Positions 45,973 to 56,442 of a stretch of 64,000 nt of DNA are shown here, in pieces. The stretch comes from Pseudomonas cannabina (GTDB taxonomy: Bacteria; Pseudomonadota; Gammaproteobacteria; Pseudomonadales; Pseudomonadaceae): the NCBI RefSeq assembly GCF_900100365.1, contig NZ_FNKU01000001.1, positions 2,108,001 through 2,172,000 on the forward strand. Reading direction: 5' to 3'. Position 1 is the first letter of the stretch. The number at the start of each line of letters is the position of its first letter. The notes under the pieces are model-generated. The model saw only the letters and a program-made list of their open reading frames with translations. It had not been told where the DNA came from and made no database searches. The translations under genes and the position numbers were made by a program.

Positions 45973-46761
45973 TCAGATGAATTGCTTGCGTAGGCGCTGC
46001 GACACAATGTCGATCACGCTCACCACAACGATGATGACCAACAGCACGGCGCTGGTCTGGACGAAGGCAAAGGAGCGGATGTTTTCCCAGAGAATCACCC
46101 CGATCCCGCCTGCCCCGACCATGCCCACCACGGTTGCCGAGCGCACGTTCGATTCGAAACGGTATAGAGCATAGGAGATCCACAGCGGCATGACCTGCGG
46201 AACCACGCCGTAGATCACTTCCTGTAACGCGCTGGCTCCGGTGGCACGCACGCCCTCGACCGGTCCGGGTTCGATCGCCTCGACGGCTTCGGCAAACAGC
46301 TTGGCCAGTACGCCGGTGGTGCTGATCCACAGCGCCAGCACCCCGGCGAACGGCCCGAGACCGACCGCGACCACAAACAGCATGGCGAAGACCATCTCAT
46401 TGATCGAGCGAAACGCATCCATGCAGCGCCGCAGCGGCAGGTGAATCCACCACGGTGTGATGTTCTCGGCGCAGAGAATGCCCAGCGGTATCGAGCAGAC
46501 AATCGCCAGCGCCGTGCCCCACAGAGCGATCTGGATCGTTACCAGCATTTCCTTGAGGTAGCTGCGCCATTCGCGAAAGTCCGGCGGGAAGAAGTCCGAG
46601 GCGAAAGTCGCCATGTTCGACGAGTCGCGCACCAGCGCCATCGGGTTCATTTCCGCGCCCTGCCAGGCCCAGGCCAGGGCGGCCAGCAACAGCCCCCAGC
46701 CCAGATAGCGCGGCCAGTTGTGCTTGCCCGCGACGTGCGCGTATGCAGCTTGAGTGGTCAT
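45973..46761 (-). CDS. phnE: PhnE, phosphonate ABC transporter permease
   Basis: This 262-residue inner-membrane permease has about six helices and an EAA-type loop ([24 protein letters not shown]). AGGAGG sits 6 bases upstream of the ATG. It partners PhnC and PhnD for phosphonate uptake. There is one phnE only. Confidence 0.93.
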   Translation of the reverse strand: MTTQAAYAHVAGKHNWPRYLGWGLLLAALAWAWQGAEMNPMALVRDSSNMATFASDFFPPDFREWRSYLKEMLVTIQIALWGTALAIVCSIPLGILCAENITPWWIHLPLRRCMDAFRSINEMVFAMLFVVAVGLGPFAGVLALWISTTGVLAKLFAEAVEAIEPGPVEGVRATGASALQEVIYGVVPQVMPLWISYALYRFESNVRSATVVGMVGAGGIGVILWENIRSFAFVQTSAVLLVIIVVVSVIDIVSQRLRKQFI

Positions 46762-46786
46762 GAAGACCTCCTGTCGGAGACTGCGA

Positions 46787-47794
46787 TCAGCCGGCGGCGC
46801 TGGCTGCGGTTTTCGGGTTCAGCTCGGTCATGCGTTCTTGCAACTTGCTCAGGCTGGCGTCGATGTCCTTGAGACGAGTGGCTTTTTCCTGAGCATCGAG
46901 GGTCGTGCTGGCGGCGACTTCAGTGCGCTGCTTGAACAGTTCGAGCTGGCGAATCGGCAATAACTGGTCATCACTGGAGGTGAGGAACTTGCCCAGTTGC
47001 ATGTTCTTCAGCACGGTTTTCTCTTCGTCGGTATTGCCGTAAGTAGCGAAGAACTCACGAATCTTTGCCTTGTTCTCGTCCGACAGGGCCTTGCTCCAGA
47101 CCATCGGGTCTGACGGAATGAGCGGCGACTTCCAGATCACTTTCAGTTCTTTGACCTTGTCCGGCTGGGTCACCGCCAGGCGATCCCAGCTTTCGGTGTT
47201 GAAAGTCGCGACATCGAGCTGGCCCTTGGCGACGCTCAGTGCGTTGACTTCATGGCTGGAGTTCAGCGTGCGCTTGAATGCGGTGGACGCATCGACGTGG
47301 TTCTTGGCGAATACGTAGTAGCCGGGCACCAGATACCCCGAGGTGGAGTTCGGATCGCCATTGCCGAACGTGAGGTTTTTGGCGTTCTTGAGCATGTCTT
47401 CAACCGAATTGATCGGGCTGTCCTTGCGCACGATCAGCAGGCTCCAGTAACCCGGCGCACCGTCGGCCGCGGCGGTCTGAGCGAAGACTTCGCCGTTGGA
47501 GCGATCCACGGCTTCTATTGCGGCTTTGTTGCCGACCCAGGCCACATCGACCTTGTTGAAGCGCATGCCCTGAATCAGACCGGCGTAGTCCGATGCGAAG
47601 GTGGCGTTGACCTTGAGGCCGGTTTTCTTGCTCATGTCGTCGAGAAACGGCTGCCAGATACTTTTCAGGTTCTGCGACGATTCGGTGGACATGATGCCGA
47701 AATTGATGACTTTCTCTTCTGCGTGGGCAGTGCCCAACGCACAGGCGGTCAGCAAAGCGGCAGACGCGAGGACGCGACCGATACGGTTGAACAT
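46787..47794 (-). CDS. phnD: PhnD, phosphonate-binding protein
   Basis: This 335-residue periplasmic binding protein has a signal peptide (cleavage near AHAEE) and the PhnD-type motifs [25 protein letters not shown] and [14 protein letters not shown]. It captures phosphonates for PhnE and PhnC. AGGAG lies before the ATG. Confidence 0.93.
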   Translation of the reverse strand: MFNRIGRVLASAALLTACALGTAHAEEKVINFGIMSTESSQNLKSIWQPFLDDMSKKTGLKVNATFASDYAGLIQGMRFNKVDVAWVGNKAAIEAVDRSNGEVFAQTAAADGAPGYWSLLIVRKDSPINSVEDMLKNAKNLTFGNGDPNSTSGYLVPGYYVFAKNHVDASTAFKRTLNSSHEVNALSVAKGQLDVATFNTESWDRLAVTQPDKVKELKVIWKSPLIPSDPMVWSKALSDENKAKIREFFATYGNTDEEKTVLKNMQLGKFLTSSDDQLLPIRQLELFKQRTEVAASTTLDAQEKATRLKDIDASLSKLQERMTELNPKTAASAAG

Positions 47795-47845
47795 GCAAGC
47801 TCTCCTGATAATGAGGTGGATGCAACGGCAGTGAAGGTTGAATCG

Positions 47846-48679
47846 TCAGACTTTCGCCAGCGTCAGACGCGACGGCTGGCGGACCCGGCGGCTGCGTTCG
47901 GTGATCATCAGGCTGGCATCCTCGTCTGCGCCGTACAGGTCATTGAGGAACTGCTTGCTGAGGTCTTTTGCCAGGCCGTCGTAGTGAATGCGCCCGCCTT
48001 TGAGGGCGACGGCACGTGGGCAATAACGCACGGCGTAATCGACTTGGTGCAAGGTCACCACGACCGTCTTGCCGTCGCGGCGGTTGATGTCGGCGAGGAT
48101 TTCCATGACTCGGCGAGCCGATTCGGGGTCGAGCGAGGCAATCGGTTCGTCGGCGAGAATGACTTCGGCGCGCTGGGTCAGCGCCCGGGCGATGGCCACA
48201 CGTTGTTGCTGGCCGCCCGACAGCGTCGAAGCGCGTTGAGTGGCAAGGTCGGCCAGCCCGACGCGATCCAGTGCGGCCATGGCACGCTGTTTTTCTTCAC
48301 GGTTGAACAACGCCAGGCTGCCGCGCCAGCGTGGCATGCGGCCCAGACAGCCAAGCAGCACGTTATCCATGACGCTGAGGCGATTGACCAGATTGAACTG
48401 CTGGAAGATGTAGCCGATGTCGGCGCGCAGGCGTCGCACCTGGCTATTGAGGCGCCCTGCCGCCTGAACCTCGCGACCCAGCACCTGAACGTGTCCGCCA
48501 TTGCCACGATCACAACAGGCAAGGCCCGCGAGGTGGCGCAGCAAGGTGGACTTGCCGGAGCCGGAGGCGCCGATCAAGGCAACCATTTCTCCCGGTTGTA
48601 TAGACAATGCGAGGTCGACGAGCGCACTTTTGTGCGAAAAGGTCTTGTTCAGGCCCTGGACATGAATGGCTGCGTTCAT
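47846..48679 (-). CDS. phnC: PhnC, phosphonate transport ATPase
   Basis: This 277-residue ABC ATPase has Walker [11 protein letters not shown], the signature [15 protein letters not shown] and Walker [14 protein letters not shown], all intact. The ATG at 48679 starts [17 protein letters not shown]; the upstream extension of the frame runs through the promoter and is rejected. It is first in the phn operon, behind a Pho box. Confidence 0.93.
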   Translation of the reverse strand: MNAAIHVQGLNKTFSHKSALVDLALSIQPGEMVALIGASGSGKSTLLRHLAGLACCDRGNGGHVQVLGREVQAAGRLNSQVRRLRADIGYIFQQFNLVNRLSVMDNVLLGCLGRMPRWRGSLALFNREEKQRAMAALDRVGLADLATQRASTLSGGQQQRVAIARALTQRAEVILADEPIASLDPESARRVMEILADINRRDGKTVVVTLHQVDYAVRYCPRAVALKGGRIHYDGLAKDLSKQFLNDLYGADEDASLMITERSRRVRQPSRLTLAKV

Positions 48680-48770
48680 GAGGCTTCTCGGTCTGGGCAC
48701 GACCCGGGACAGGTCGTATTCGGTTGTCAGCCAGACTGGCCCCGCGGTGTTGCAACCGCATGAACCGCAA

Positions 48771-48788
48771 ATGACGGGGGGATAACAG
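48771..48788 (-). promoter_or_regulatory. Pho box of the phn operon
   Basis: The minus strand reads CTGTTAT-CCCC-CCGTCAT. These are two 7-mers with one mismatch each to the PhoB half-site CTGTCAT and the standard 4-bp spacer. It lies about 90 bp upstream of phnC, so phosphate starvation should induce the operon. Confidence 0.85.
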
Positions 48789-48862
48789 TTTGTCGCAGGT
48801 GTTGTTGCAATGCGCACATGGGATTCTTGTCTGCTGGACGGAGTGGCGCGACGAGGGGAGTT

Positions 48863-48986
48863 GCTATCGTGCCGGCGCTCTGCGTCGGTATGCAGTTCGT
48901 GACGCTCTGCGTCACACAGCGGTTCTGCGATGTCAGTGCTGTTTGTTTCTGACTCAGGTCACCTTTGCGCCCCCCGGCGAACAGCA
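48863..48986. repeat. Partial structured repeat (5' segment only)
   Basis: It holds the short hairpins GCCGGCGCTCTGCGTCGG and GTGACGCTCTGCGTCAC and the first part of the large element. Similarity stops at about 48986 after GCGCCC, before the main palindromes. A GTGAGCTTGCTCAC REP (49014-49027) follows. Confidence 0.75.
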
Positions 48987-49080
48987 TTAGACGGAGCATA
49001 GATACTTGTGGGAGTGAGCTTGCTCACGAAGACGCTGGTCCAAACACCCTATTCCTGAAGGCTGTAACGAACTCTTCTCC

Positions 49081-49380
49081 GCGTCACGCAGCGGTTCTGC
49101 GATGGCAGTGATGTTTGTTTCTGACTCAGGTCACCTTTGCGCCCTTACGGCACCCTACTTTGAGGGACCAAAGTAGGCAAAGTCCCGGCTCCGTTTCCGG
49201 CCCGACTTCGTCGGGTTCCTTCGTCCTGACACTGATCCGGGGGCCGCCGCAACGGGCCATCCATGGCCCGGTGCAGCTTGCTCGGCGTCCTGCCTCGCAT
49301 CCCCCGGATCAGCGCCAGGACTCAGCCGTCACTTACGTCGCAATCGGCGTCGTCAGTGACATCGTGATAAAAAAGCGCTT
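49081..49380. repeat. Large structured intergenic repeat, copy D
   Basis: This copy has the same layout as copy A, with ACTTTG...CAAAGT, GCCCGACTTCGTCGGG and GGGCCATCCATGGCCC. The right outer arm is changed to GATCAGCGCCAGG and so pairs less well with the left arm. Confidence 0.85.
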
Positions 49381-49655
49381 TGACTATCGTGCGACGCTCT
49401 GCGTCGCATGCCGTTCTGGACGCTCTGCGTCCGATCTTTAGTGTGCGATGCAGATGGGGGACGTTTCGCGTCACTCAGCGGTTCTGCGATTTCAGTGATG
49501 TTTGTTTACGGCTCAAGGCACCTTTTCGCCCCTCTGCGAGTGACTTTGATGGGGCCAAAGTAACCAAAGCCCCTGGCTCCGTTTCCGGCCCGACTTCTTC
49601 GCACTCTGCGTCGCCAGTGCTATCGCGTACGTTGGCAGCGACGCAGAGGTGCAGG
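49381..49655. repeat. Degenerate structured repeat and short hairpins
   Basis: Short hairpins (GCGACGCTCTGCGTCGC) are followed by a diverged partial element (CAAAGTAACCAAAGCCC, GGCTCCGTTTCCGGCCCGAC) that lacks the central palindromes. No gene is seen. Confidence 0.65.
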
Positions 49656-49656
49656 A

Positions 49657-51546
49657 TCAGATCCTGAAGCTGCCGACCAGTTGTTGCAGTCGGGCGGCTT
49701 GTTCTTCGAGGGAGTTGCAGGCTTCCAGGGTCTGGCGCAGGTTGTCGACGCCCAGTTGGTTGAGGGTGTTGATGTGGGTGATGTCGACGTTGATCGACTC
49801 GACCACCGAGGTCTGCTCTTCGGTTGCCGCCGCGACCGACTGGTTCATGCCGTTGATCTCTTCAATGCGGCGGGTCACGCTGCTCAGGCGCTCACCGGCA
49901 AGGTTGGCGATACCGACGCTGTCCTCGCTCTGACGCTGGCTTTCGGTCATGTTGGTCACCGCTTCACGGGCTCCAACCTGCAACTCTTCGATCATCTTCT
50001 GCACTTGCTGAGCTGAATCCTGGGTGCGATGCGCCAAATTACGCACTTCGTCCGCGACCACCGCAAAGCCGCGCCCGGCCTCACCGGCGCGCGCCGCTTC
50101 GATGGCTGCGTTGAGCGCCAGCAGGTTGGTTTGCTGGGAAATGCTGGTGATCACCTCAAGAATCTGCCCGATGTTGGCCGTCTTGCCATTCAGGCTCTCG
50201 ATGTTCACGCACGACTCACTGATCTTGCCGGACAGCTCGTTCATTGCCTTGATGGTCTGCTGCACCACGTTCTGACCATCACTGGCCAGGCCGCTGGCAT
50301 CACTCGACTGCTGCGACGTGCGCGCAGCGTTTTGCGCGATTTCCTGGGCCGCCGCGCCCAGTTCATTGATCGCCGCGGCCACGCTTTCGGTGCGGTTGGC
50401 CTGCTGGTCGGAGTTACCCATCGACGCGTTGGAGACCTTGACCACGCGTGTGGCCACTTCGCCCAGTTGCGCCGCTGTCGAGGCCACTTCGCGAATCGAG
50501 GTGTGAATACGCTCGACGAAATGGTTGAACGACTCGGCCAATGCGCCAAATTCATCCTGTGACGTGATGGCCAGACGCTTGGTCAGGTCACCTTCACCGT
50601 CGGCAATATCGCGCATCGCACGGCCCATCTGGTGCAACGGCTGCATCAGCACGCGGATCAGCAGGCCCAGCAGCAGAATGATCACCATCACCACAACCAC
50701 CATTGCGGTGATGGCAGAGGTGCGGAACTCGCTCAGCATGGCGTAGGCAGAATCCTGCTCCAGCACCAGCGCCACGTACCAGTTGGCAGTCGAAACGCCC
50801 TGAACCGGGGTGAAGGAAATGATTTCGGGCTGTTTGCCGGAGTCGATTTCGGTCACACCCGTGGCAATTTTCGGCGTGTTGCCCGGGTAGGCCTCGCTGA
50901 TGTTCTTGAGCACCAGTTTACTGTCCGGATGCACCAGAATCTTGCCGACGGCACTGACCAGAAACGCATAACCGTGGCCATCGAAGTTCAGCGAGTTAAT
51001 GATTTTCGTGACGTTATCCAGCGATATATCGGCACCGGCTACCCCGGCGAACTGATTCTGGATCTTGACCGGCGTGGCAAGGGTCATGACCAGTTTGCCG
51101 GACGATGCGGCAATGTACGGTTCGGTCACAATGGTGCCCGGCGCATTTTGCGCGGCTTTATACCAGCCACGCGCACGCGGGTCATAATCAGCTGGACGAT
51201 TGCCGGCCGGGACCGAGAACATCACGCCTTCGGTACTGCCGAAATAGCTCAGCTGGAAGTTGTCGCTGTAAGTTGCCAGACCAATTGCACGCTGCAATTG
51301 CGGTAATTCCTTGCCGTCCACGGCGATTTGTTGCGACATCGATTGCAGCAATTGAATACGACTTTCCAGCCACGTCTGAATATTCTGCGTGGTCAATGTC
51401 CCCAATTGTTGCAACTCGGCCTTGACACTGGATTTGAGCGACTGACGTTGTCGATAGTCATTGACGACAATGAACACACTGAACGCAACGACCACAATCA
51501 GTGCAGCGGCGAGAAGGATTTTTTTGCTGAAACCCAGACTTTTCAT
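49657..51546 (-). CDS. Methyl-accepting chemotaxis protein with Cache sensor
   Basis: This 629-residue chemoreceptor has TM1 near residues 8-30, a periplasmic dCache-type domain (about 35-275, including [17 protein letters not shown]), TM2 about 278-300, a HAMP domain and a signalling hairpin with the tip motif [42 protein letters not shown]. Such Cache receptors often bind amino acids or organic acids; the ligand here is unknown. The ATG at 51546 has GGAAG 8 bases upstream. A FliA-like promoter lies about 190 bp upstream. Confidence 0.93.
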   Translation of the reverse strand: MKSLGFSKKILLAAALIVVVAFSVFIVVNDYRQRQSLKSSVKAELQQLGTLTTQNIQTWLESRIQLLQSMSQQIAVDGKELPQLQRAIGLATYSDNFQLSYFGSTEGVMFSVPAGNRPADYDPRARGWYKAAQNAPGTIVTEPYIAASSGKLVMTLATPVKIQNQFAGVAGADISLDNVTKIINSLNFDGHGYAFLVSAVGKILVHPDSKLVLKNISEAYPGNTPKIATGVTEIDSGKQPEIISFTPVQGVSTANWYVALVLEQDSAYAMLSEFRTSAITAMVVVVMVIILLLGLLIRVLMQPLHQMGRAMRDIADGEGDLTKRLAITSQDEFGALAESFNHFVERIHTSIREVASTAAQLGEVATRVVKVSNASMGNSDQQANRTESVAAAINELGAAAQEIAQNAARTSQQSSDASGLASDGQNVVQQTIKAMNELSGKISESCVNIESLNGKTANIGQILEVITSISQQTNLLALNAAIEAARAGEAGRGFAVVADEVRNLAHRTQDSAQQVQKMIEELQVGAREAVTNMTESQRQSEDSVGIANLAGERLSSVTRRIEEINGMNQSVAAATEEQTSVVESINVDITHINTLNQLGVDNLRQTLEACNSLEEQAARLQQLVGSFRI

Positions 51547-51737
51547 AGCGGTTACTTCCACGGCAAAAACCAATTAGGACGATCTCTGGATCGTCAATCA
51601 AACGTCACAACTGCACTGTCTTTTCAACAGCGCAAACTACTGGCCGTTCAGCAACCGGGGTCGACAGGCGTGATGGCTATTTTGAAACCAGCAGCCAGGA
51701 TCAGGCATCGACACTTTACGGAATCGCTTGCGTCGTC

Positions 51738-51764
51738 ATATCGGCAGCGACCGACAAGTCTTTG
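51738..51764 (-). promoter_or_regulatory. FliA (sigma28)-like promoter of the Cache chemoreceptor
   Basis: The minus strand has CAAA-N15-GCCGATAT, close to the motility consensus TAAA-N15-GCCGATAA. The rest of the 51547-51878 gap holds a GACGATC/GATCGTC hairpin (51578-51595) and the HDOD gene's leader. Confidence 0.65.
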
Positions 51765-51878
51765 ATTATTTTTTTGTGACGCGTGAGATACCTGTCCCAC
51801 AAACGATTGCAAAACGTGCAGAGCCTAAAAAACTGGCTATGGTGAAATCATCCCCGCCCTGCAGAGGATGGCCATGCC

Positions 51879-52706
51879 ATGCTGAGTATCGAAAAGCTTT
51901 TTGACGATTTGCATAGTCTCCCGAGCATTCCCAAAGTGGCTCAGGACTTGATGCTGCAGTTCGACAACCCCTCCTCCAATCTGGAAAGCATTGCCCGCAA
52001 TATAGAGAAGGACCCGGTGATTGCCGCCAAAGTGTTACGCCTCGCCAACTCGGCCAGGTTTCGTGGTTCGCGGGATTCTGCCAGTATCGAAGACGCCGCC
52101 ATGCGCTTGGGTTTCAACACCCTGCGCACGCTGGTCATGGCCTCGGCGGTGACCGGCGCGTTCAAGGCCGGGCCGAGTTTTGACCTCAAAGGTTTCTGGC
52201 TGAAGAGCTTTCAGGTAGCAGGTATCTGCCGGATGCTGGCCCGGCAGGGCACTGTCGATCCGGAAATTGCCTTCACCTGCGGTGTGATGCACAACATCGG
52301 CGAGCTGCTGATCCAGACCGGCGCCCCTGAGGTTGCAGAGCGTCTGAACAATGCCGCCAACTCCAATACACCGGGACGCGGTGCCGGAGAAACCCTGCAA
52401 CTGGGTTTCAGCTATCCGGAAGTCGGCGCTGAACTGGCCCGCCGCTGGCAACTCCCGCACGTGATTCTGCAGGCCATCGCTTATCAGGCCAAACCGATGC
52501 AGGCGCCCGACAATGCACCGTTACCGCGGATCGTTGCCCAGGCGATCACCATTTCGGACGCCCTGGAAACCCACGGCGGTGCCACGCCCGCAGCGCAAAC
52601 AGCATCTGGCGGACCACTGATGGAAGGTATTGATCTGGACCTTCTGTTTGCCGGGCTGCCCGCCGTGCTGGAGGCCGACAAGGCGTTTTCGGAGCTGCTG
52701 AGCTGA
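51879..52706 (+). CDS. HDOD-domain signalling protein
   Basis: This 275-residue protein consists mainly of one HDOD domain (about residues 15-215; LPSIPKVAQDLMLQFDNPSSNLESIARNIEKDPVIAAKVLRLANSARF). HDOD proteins resemble HD hydrolases but usually lack catalysis and act in signalling or RNA/c-di-GMP pathways. The gene appears monocistronic and divergent from a chemoreceptor. Confidence 0.9.
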   Translation: MLSIEKLFDDLHSLPSIPKVAQDLMLQFDNPSSNLESIARNIEKDPVIAAKVLRLANSARFRGSRDSASIEDAAMRLGFNTLRTLVMASAVTGAFKAGPSFDLKGFWLKSFQVAGICRMLARQGTVDPEIAFTCGVMHNIGELLIQTGAPEVAERLNNAANSNTPGRGAGETLQLGFSYPEVGAELARRWQLPHVILQAIAYQAKPMQAPDNAPLPRIVAQAITISDALETHGGATPAAQTASGGPLMEGIDLDLLFAGLPAVLEADKAFSELLS

Positions 52707-52887
52707 ACGAGACTGGCTGATCGCGCATGAAACACGGTCCTCGATCTGCAGCGCTGTCGTGCCTGTGGCAACCCGCATGACAGCGCTTGAAACCTTTTTA
52801 TCTGTATATCCATACAGATAAAACTTGCTCCGCGTCCGTTCAAAGTCCATCCTTGCAGCCTCACACCGGTACTCGACGACGGTAGTC

Positions 52888-54864
52888 ATGCGGCTGTTTC
52901 TTTGCGAAAAACCTTCCCAGGCCAAGGACATTGCGGCTGCGCTCGGCGCTACCCGACGTGGCGACGGCTGCTGGGTGGGGGCCCATGCGACCGTGACCTG
53001 GTGCATTGGCCACCTGCTGGAAACTGCCCCGCCGGATGCCTATGACGCGCGTTACAAACGCTGGGTCCTCGAAGACCTGCCCATCGTCCCGGAAAAGTGG
53101 AAGATGCTGGTCAAACCCCGCACCGCCAGCCAGTTCAAGGCTGTCAAGCGATTGCTGGGCGAGGCTCAGGAACTGGTGATCGCCACAGACGCGGACCGCG
53201 AAGGCGAAATGATCGCCCGCGAGCTGGTCGAGCACTGCCGCTATCGCGGCCCGATCCAGCGGCTGTGGTTGTCGGCGCTCGATGACGCCTCGATTCGCAA
53301 GGCGCTGGCGGCGCTCAAGCCAGGGGCCGACACTTTCAGCCTGTATCACTCGGCGCTGGGTCGCTCCCGCGCCGACTGGCTGATCGGCATGAACATGAGC
53401 CGTCTGTTCACGTTGCTGGGCCGACAATCCGGTTATCAGGGCGTGCTGCCGGTCGGCCGCGTACAAACCCCGACCCTGCGGCTGGTGGTGGACCGGGATC
53501 GCAGCATCGCCGACTTCGTGCCGGCGCCCTTCTGGGCCATCGACGTCAAACTGCTGCACGACGATCAGGCGTTCATCGCCCAGTGGCGCGCGCCGTCGGA
53601 TGCCTGTGACGATCAGGACCGCTGCCTGAATCAGCCACTGGCGCAACAGGCCGCCGAGGCCATGCGCGCTGCTGCCAGCGCCAGGCTGGTCAAGCTGCGC
53701 ACCGAGCGGATACGTGAGGCCGCACCACTGCCGTTCGACCTTGGCACCCTGCAGGAAATCTGCTCGAAAAAGCTCGGGCTCGGTGCACAGGAAACCCTCG
53801 ATATCGCCCAGTCGCTGTATGAAACCCACAAGGTCATCACATACCCGCGCAGTGATTGCGGCTATTTGCCGAACAGTCAGCATGGCGAAGCAGCGGGCAT
53901 CATTGCCGCACTGGCCAAGGCGGACTCTGCGCTGGCCGGTCTGTTGCCACACCTTGATCCGCAACGCCGTTCGCGCGCCTGGAACGACGCCAAGGTCACC
54001 GCCCACCACGGCATCATTCCGACTGCCGCCGTGCGCGGCGTCGAGCGCCTGAGCGGCAAACCCCGGGCGGTCTATACCCTGATCAGGGCGCGCTATCTGG
54101 CGCAGTTTCTGCCCAACCATGAATACGACCGAACCCAGGCCGACTTCGACTGCGCAGGACATGCCCTGCGCGCGGTCGGCAAACAGATCGTCGAGCCGGG
54201 CTGGAAACGCGCCATGCCCGAAGCGCTCGCCCCGGCCAAAGGTCGCGAAGCGCCTGCACCGCAGCCCCTGCCAACGTTGTTTCAAGGCTGCGAGTGCGGC
54301 GTGGCCGAAGTCATGCTCAAGGACCTCTGGACCCAGCCACCCAAGCCATTCACCGAAGGCGACCTGATCAAAGCGATGAAGAACGTCGCCAAACTGGTGG
54401 AGGACCCGCTGCTCAAGCAAAAGCTCAAGGACACCACCGGCATCGGCACCGAAGCCACTCGCGCCGGGATCATTCAGGGTCTGCTGGACCGGGGTTATCT
54501 AACCAAGCAAGGCAAGGCCCTGTGTGCCACACCGGCAGCCTTCAGCCTGATCGACGCGGTGCCTCGCGCCATCGCCGACCCGGGCACTACAGCGATCTGG
54601 GAACAGGCGCTGGACATGGTGCAAAGCGGCGAAATGAGCCTCGAGGAGTTCGTCGCCAAGCAGGCAGCGTGGATGAGCAAACAGGTCAGTCGCTGCGTCG
54701 GCATGCGCATGACCATCAGCGGCCCGGCCAGCCCGGCAGGCGTTGCGCCGCCCTGGAAGAAAAAACGCAAGACCGCCAAGCGCAGCACTACGGCAGTTGC
54801 TGCGTCTGCGGGCGGTACGGTGAAGAAACCGCGTCGTGCGGCCAAACCCGCCGCCAAGAACTGA
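52888..54864 (+). CDS. topB: DNA topoisomerase III
   Basis: This 658-residue type IA topoisomerase has an N-terminal Toprim domain (MRLFLCEKPSQAKDIAAALG; acidic triad in ATDADREGEM) and the active-site Tyr319 in THKVITYPRSDCGYLP. The C-terminus is a Lys-rich tail typical of pseudomonad TopB. It resolves single-strand-linked DNA during replication and recombination. The ATG at 52888 is used because it begins the conserved Toprim sequence; upstream codons are leader. Confidence 0.95.
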   Translation: MRLFLCEKPSQAKDIAAALGATRRGDGCWVGAHATVTWCIGHLLETAPPDAYDARYKRWVLEDLPIVPEKWKMLVKPRTASQFKAVKRLLGEAQELVIATDADREGEMIARELVEHCRYRGPIQRLWLSALDDASIRKALAALKPGADTFSLYHSALGRSRADWLIGMNMSRLFTLLGRQSGYQGVLPVGRVQTPTLRLVVDRDRSIADFVPAPFWAIDVKLLHDDQAFIAQWRAPSDACDDQDRCLNQPLAQQAAEAMRAAASARLVKLRTERIREAAPLPFDLGTLQEICSKKLGLGAQETLDIAQSLYETHKVITYPRSDCGYLPNSQHGEAAGIIAALAKADSALAGLLPHLDPQRRSRAWNDAKVTAHHGIIPTAAVRGVERLSGKPRAVYTLIRARYLAQFLPNHEYDRTQADFDCAGHALRAVGKQIVEPGWKRAMPEALAPAKGREAPAPQPLPTLFQGCECGVAEVMLKDLWTQPPKPFTEGDLIKAMKNVAKLVEDPLLKQKLKDTTGIGTEATRAGIIQGLLDRGYLTKQGKALCATPAAFSLIDAVPRAIADPGTTAIWEQALDMVQSGEMSLEEFVAKQAAWMSKQVSRCVGMRMTISGPASPAGVAPPWKKKRKTAKRSTTAVAASAGGTVKKPRRAAKPAAKN

Positions 54865-54963
54865 ACATCGCGGTCATTGACTCGCAGAACAAAAGGCGCT
54901 GCACGTTTCACATGCCACACGCCTGGAAACTACAGACTTGAACGTTACACACAGGTGCTACAC

Positions 54964-55362
54964 ATGTCAGATCGCGAAATCATCGTCCCGCCCACCCTGC
55001 AATCAATCATGGACCGTGCAGGCTATGCACCGGCCGTCAGAGTGGGTGACACGCTCTATTGTGCCGGGCAAGTGGGACGCACACGGGATATGGAAGTCAT
55101 CCTCAACCCGGAGGCGCAGTTCGTCGCCTGTTGGGAGAACCTGCGCACCGTACTGGCTGAAGGCGGCTGCACGTTCGACGACATCGTCGACATGACCACC
55201 TATCACGTCGCCATGAGCGAACACATGCCGGTATTCCGCGAAGTTAAGAACCGTATCTTCCCGCGCGGGCAATGTGCATGGACCTGCATAGGCGTCGCAG
55301 AACTGGCCCATCCCGGCCTGCTGCTGGAGATCAAATGCATCGCGGTCAGGCGCAGCGCCTGA
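54964..55362 (+). CDS. RidA-family protein lacking the catalytic Arg
   Basis: This 132-residue trimeric Rid/YjgF-fold protein resembles RidA over its length (IMDRAGYAPAVRVGDTLYCAGQVGRT; NLRTVLAEGGCTFDDIVDMTTYH). The position that is Arg in active imine deaminases (ARSTVxVA) reads AWTCIGVAEL here, so the deaminase Arg is replaced by Trp. It likely belongs to a divergent Rid subfamily with an unknown role. The ATG at 54964 is preferred over an in-frame upstream start. Confidence 0.85.
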   Translation: MSDREIIVPPTLQSIMDRAGYAPAVRVGDTLYCAGQVGRTRDMEVILNPEAQFVACWENLRTVLAEGGCTFDDIVDMTTYHVAMSEHMPVFREVKNRIFPRGQCAWTCIGVAELAHPGLLLEIKCIAVRRSA

Positions 55363-55370
55363 CCCCGCGA

Positions 55371-55682
55371 TCAAAGGCTCGAGCGCAGCAGAATCTCATG
55401 ACGCGAGGATTCGGGCTGAACGCTGTCCAGCCCGACCATCTCGTCGTGAGCCACAGCCTGGGCCATAAAAAGTTTCACATCCGGTACCGAAGACAGCACC
55501 TTGCGTGCCTCTTCTACCGAGGCAATGTGCAAGGTCTTGCCGGTTGAATCTTCTATCGGTACAGACTTGCCGTCCACTAAAGCGTGGAGCACGTAAGATC
55601 CGCCTTCCATGGAGATCAGATCGAGTTCGTGAACCTTGCTGTCTTTCACATGTTTTGTCAGGTCTTGAATGTTCAAAGTCAC
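55371..55682 (-). CDS. DUF6482-family protein
   Basis: This 103-residue cytoplasmic protein resembles the DUF6482 family common in pseudomonads (LTKHVKDSKVHELDLISMEGGSYVLHALVDGK at the N-terminus). The function is unknown. It converges with the Rid gene only 8 bp away and has its own AGG-rich leader (GGAGGTGTGACTTTG) upstream. Confidence 0.75.
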   Translation of the reverse strand: MTLNIQDLTKHVKDSKVHELDLISMEGGSYVLHALVDGKSVPIEDSTGKTLHIASVEEARKVLSSVPDVKLFMAQAVAHDEMVGLDSVQPESSRHEILLRSSL

Positions 55683-55881
55683 ACCTCCGAGGGCGATCTG
55701 GAAATCAGCGCCTTGTAGAAATTGAGCCTTTGCCTGCGTGAACGTTCAGTTGTTTCAAGTCCGTCCGGCGCAATCCTCCTGCATGACTGCAGAATAAAGC
55801 GCCACGGCCGATGCTATTCTGAGCCGCCACCGGGCGCATGCTCCGCACCCCGACTAAAAACGAACACTCAAGGATAGACAG

Positions 55882-56253
55882 ATGATTGATTTCAATAACA
55901 AGGGCTTCTTCAAACTCAAACAGAATGACGAATATGCCGACCGGGTCAAGGATCTGTTGCTGGATAACGAAGAAGTGATTGACTCTTACAAGTCCATGCG
56001 CGACGGCGTGGTGTTTACCACCAAACGCATCATTTCGGTCAACGTGCAGGGTTTGACCGGTAGCAAGAAAGATTTTACTTCCCTGCCGTACAAAAACATC
56101 GTGGCCTGGTCGGTTGAAACCTCGGGCACCTTCGACCTGGACTCCGAGCTGGAAATTTACTTTTCGGCAATCGGCAAGGTGAAATTCGAATTCACCGGTA
56201 AAACGTCGGTTGTCCAGATCTCCAGGTACATTTCGCAACACCTGCTGGGCTAA
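55882..56253 (+). CDS. Bacterial PH-domain protein
   Basis: This 123-residue protein consists of one bacterial pleckstrin-homology-like (bPH) domain (VIDSYKSMRDGVVFTTKRIISVNVQGLTGSKKDFTSLPYKNIVAWSVE). There is no signal peptide or membrane helix. Such proteins oligomerise and bind partners; the role is unknown. AAGGATAG precedes the ATG. Confidence 0.85.
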   Translation: MIDFNNKGFFKLKQNDEYADRVKDLLLDNEEVIDSYKSMRDGVVFTTKRIISVNVQGLTGSKKDFTSLPYKNIVAWSVETSGTFDLDSELEIYFSAIGKVKFEFTGKTSVVQISRYISQHLLG

Positions 56254-56393
56254 CCGCTGGCACGAGATGCTTGTGTAGGCGCTTCAGGAGATTTCGCCGG
56301 CTTCGATGGGCTGTGGAGCGGCCCTTAAACCGGTGGCTACGGTTGTGTCAGGTACACCGAAGCGGTCGGTTTTACTGCCGGTTCCCGATAGCT

Positions 56394-56424
56394 CGCGGAC
56401 AAGCGAAGCGTCGCCCGGTCCGCG
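56394..56424. repeat. REP element, inverted copy of the one at 33808
   Basis: CGCGGAC and GTCCGCG arms enclose AAGCGAAGCGTCGCCCG. It is the reverse complement of 33808-33838 with one mismatch and lies 18 bp past the end of the following chemoreceptor gene. Confidence 0.8.
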
Positions 56425-56442
56425 CCCACGTCACGGGGCCCG

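Noticed and set aside
52861..54420. 519-codon frame opposite topB
   Set aside because: It is a high-GC shadow of a well-conserved topoisomerase gene; the composition is His/Gln/Arg-rich without known domains.
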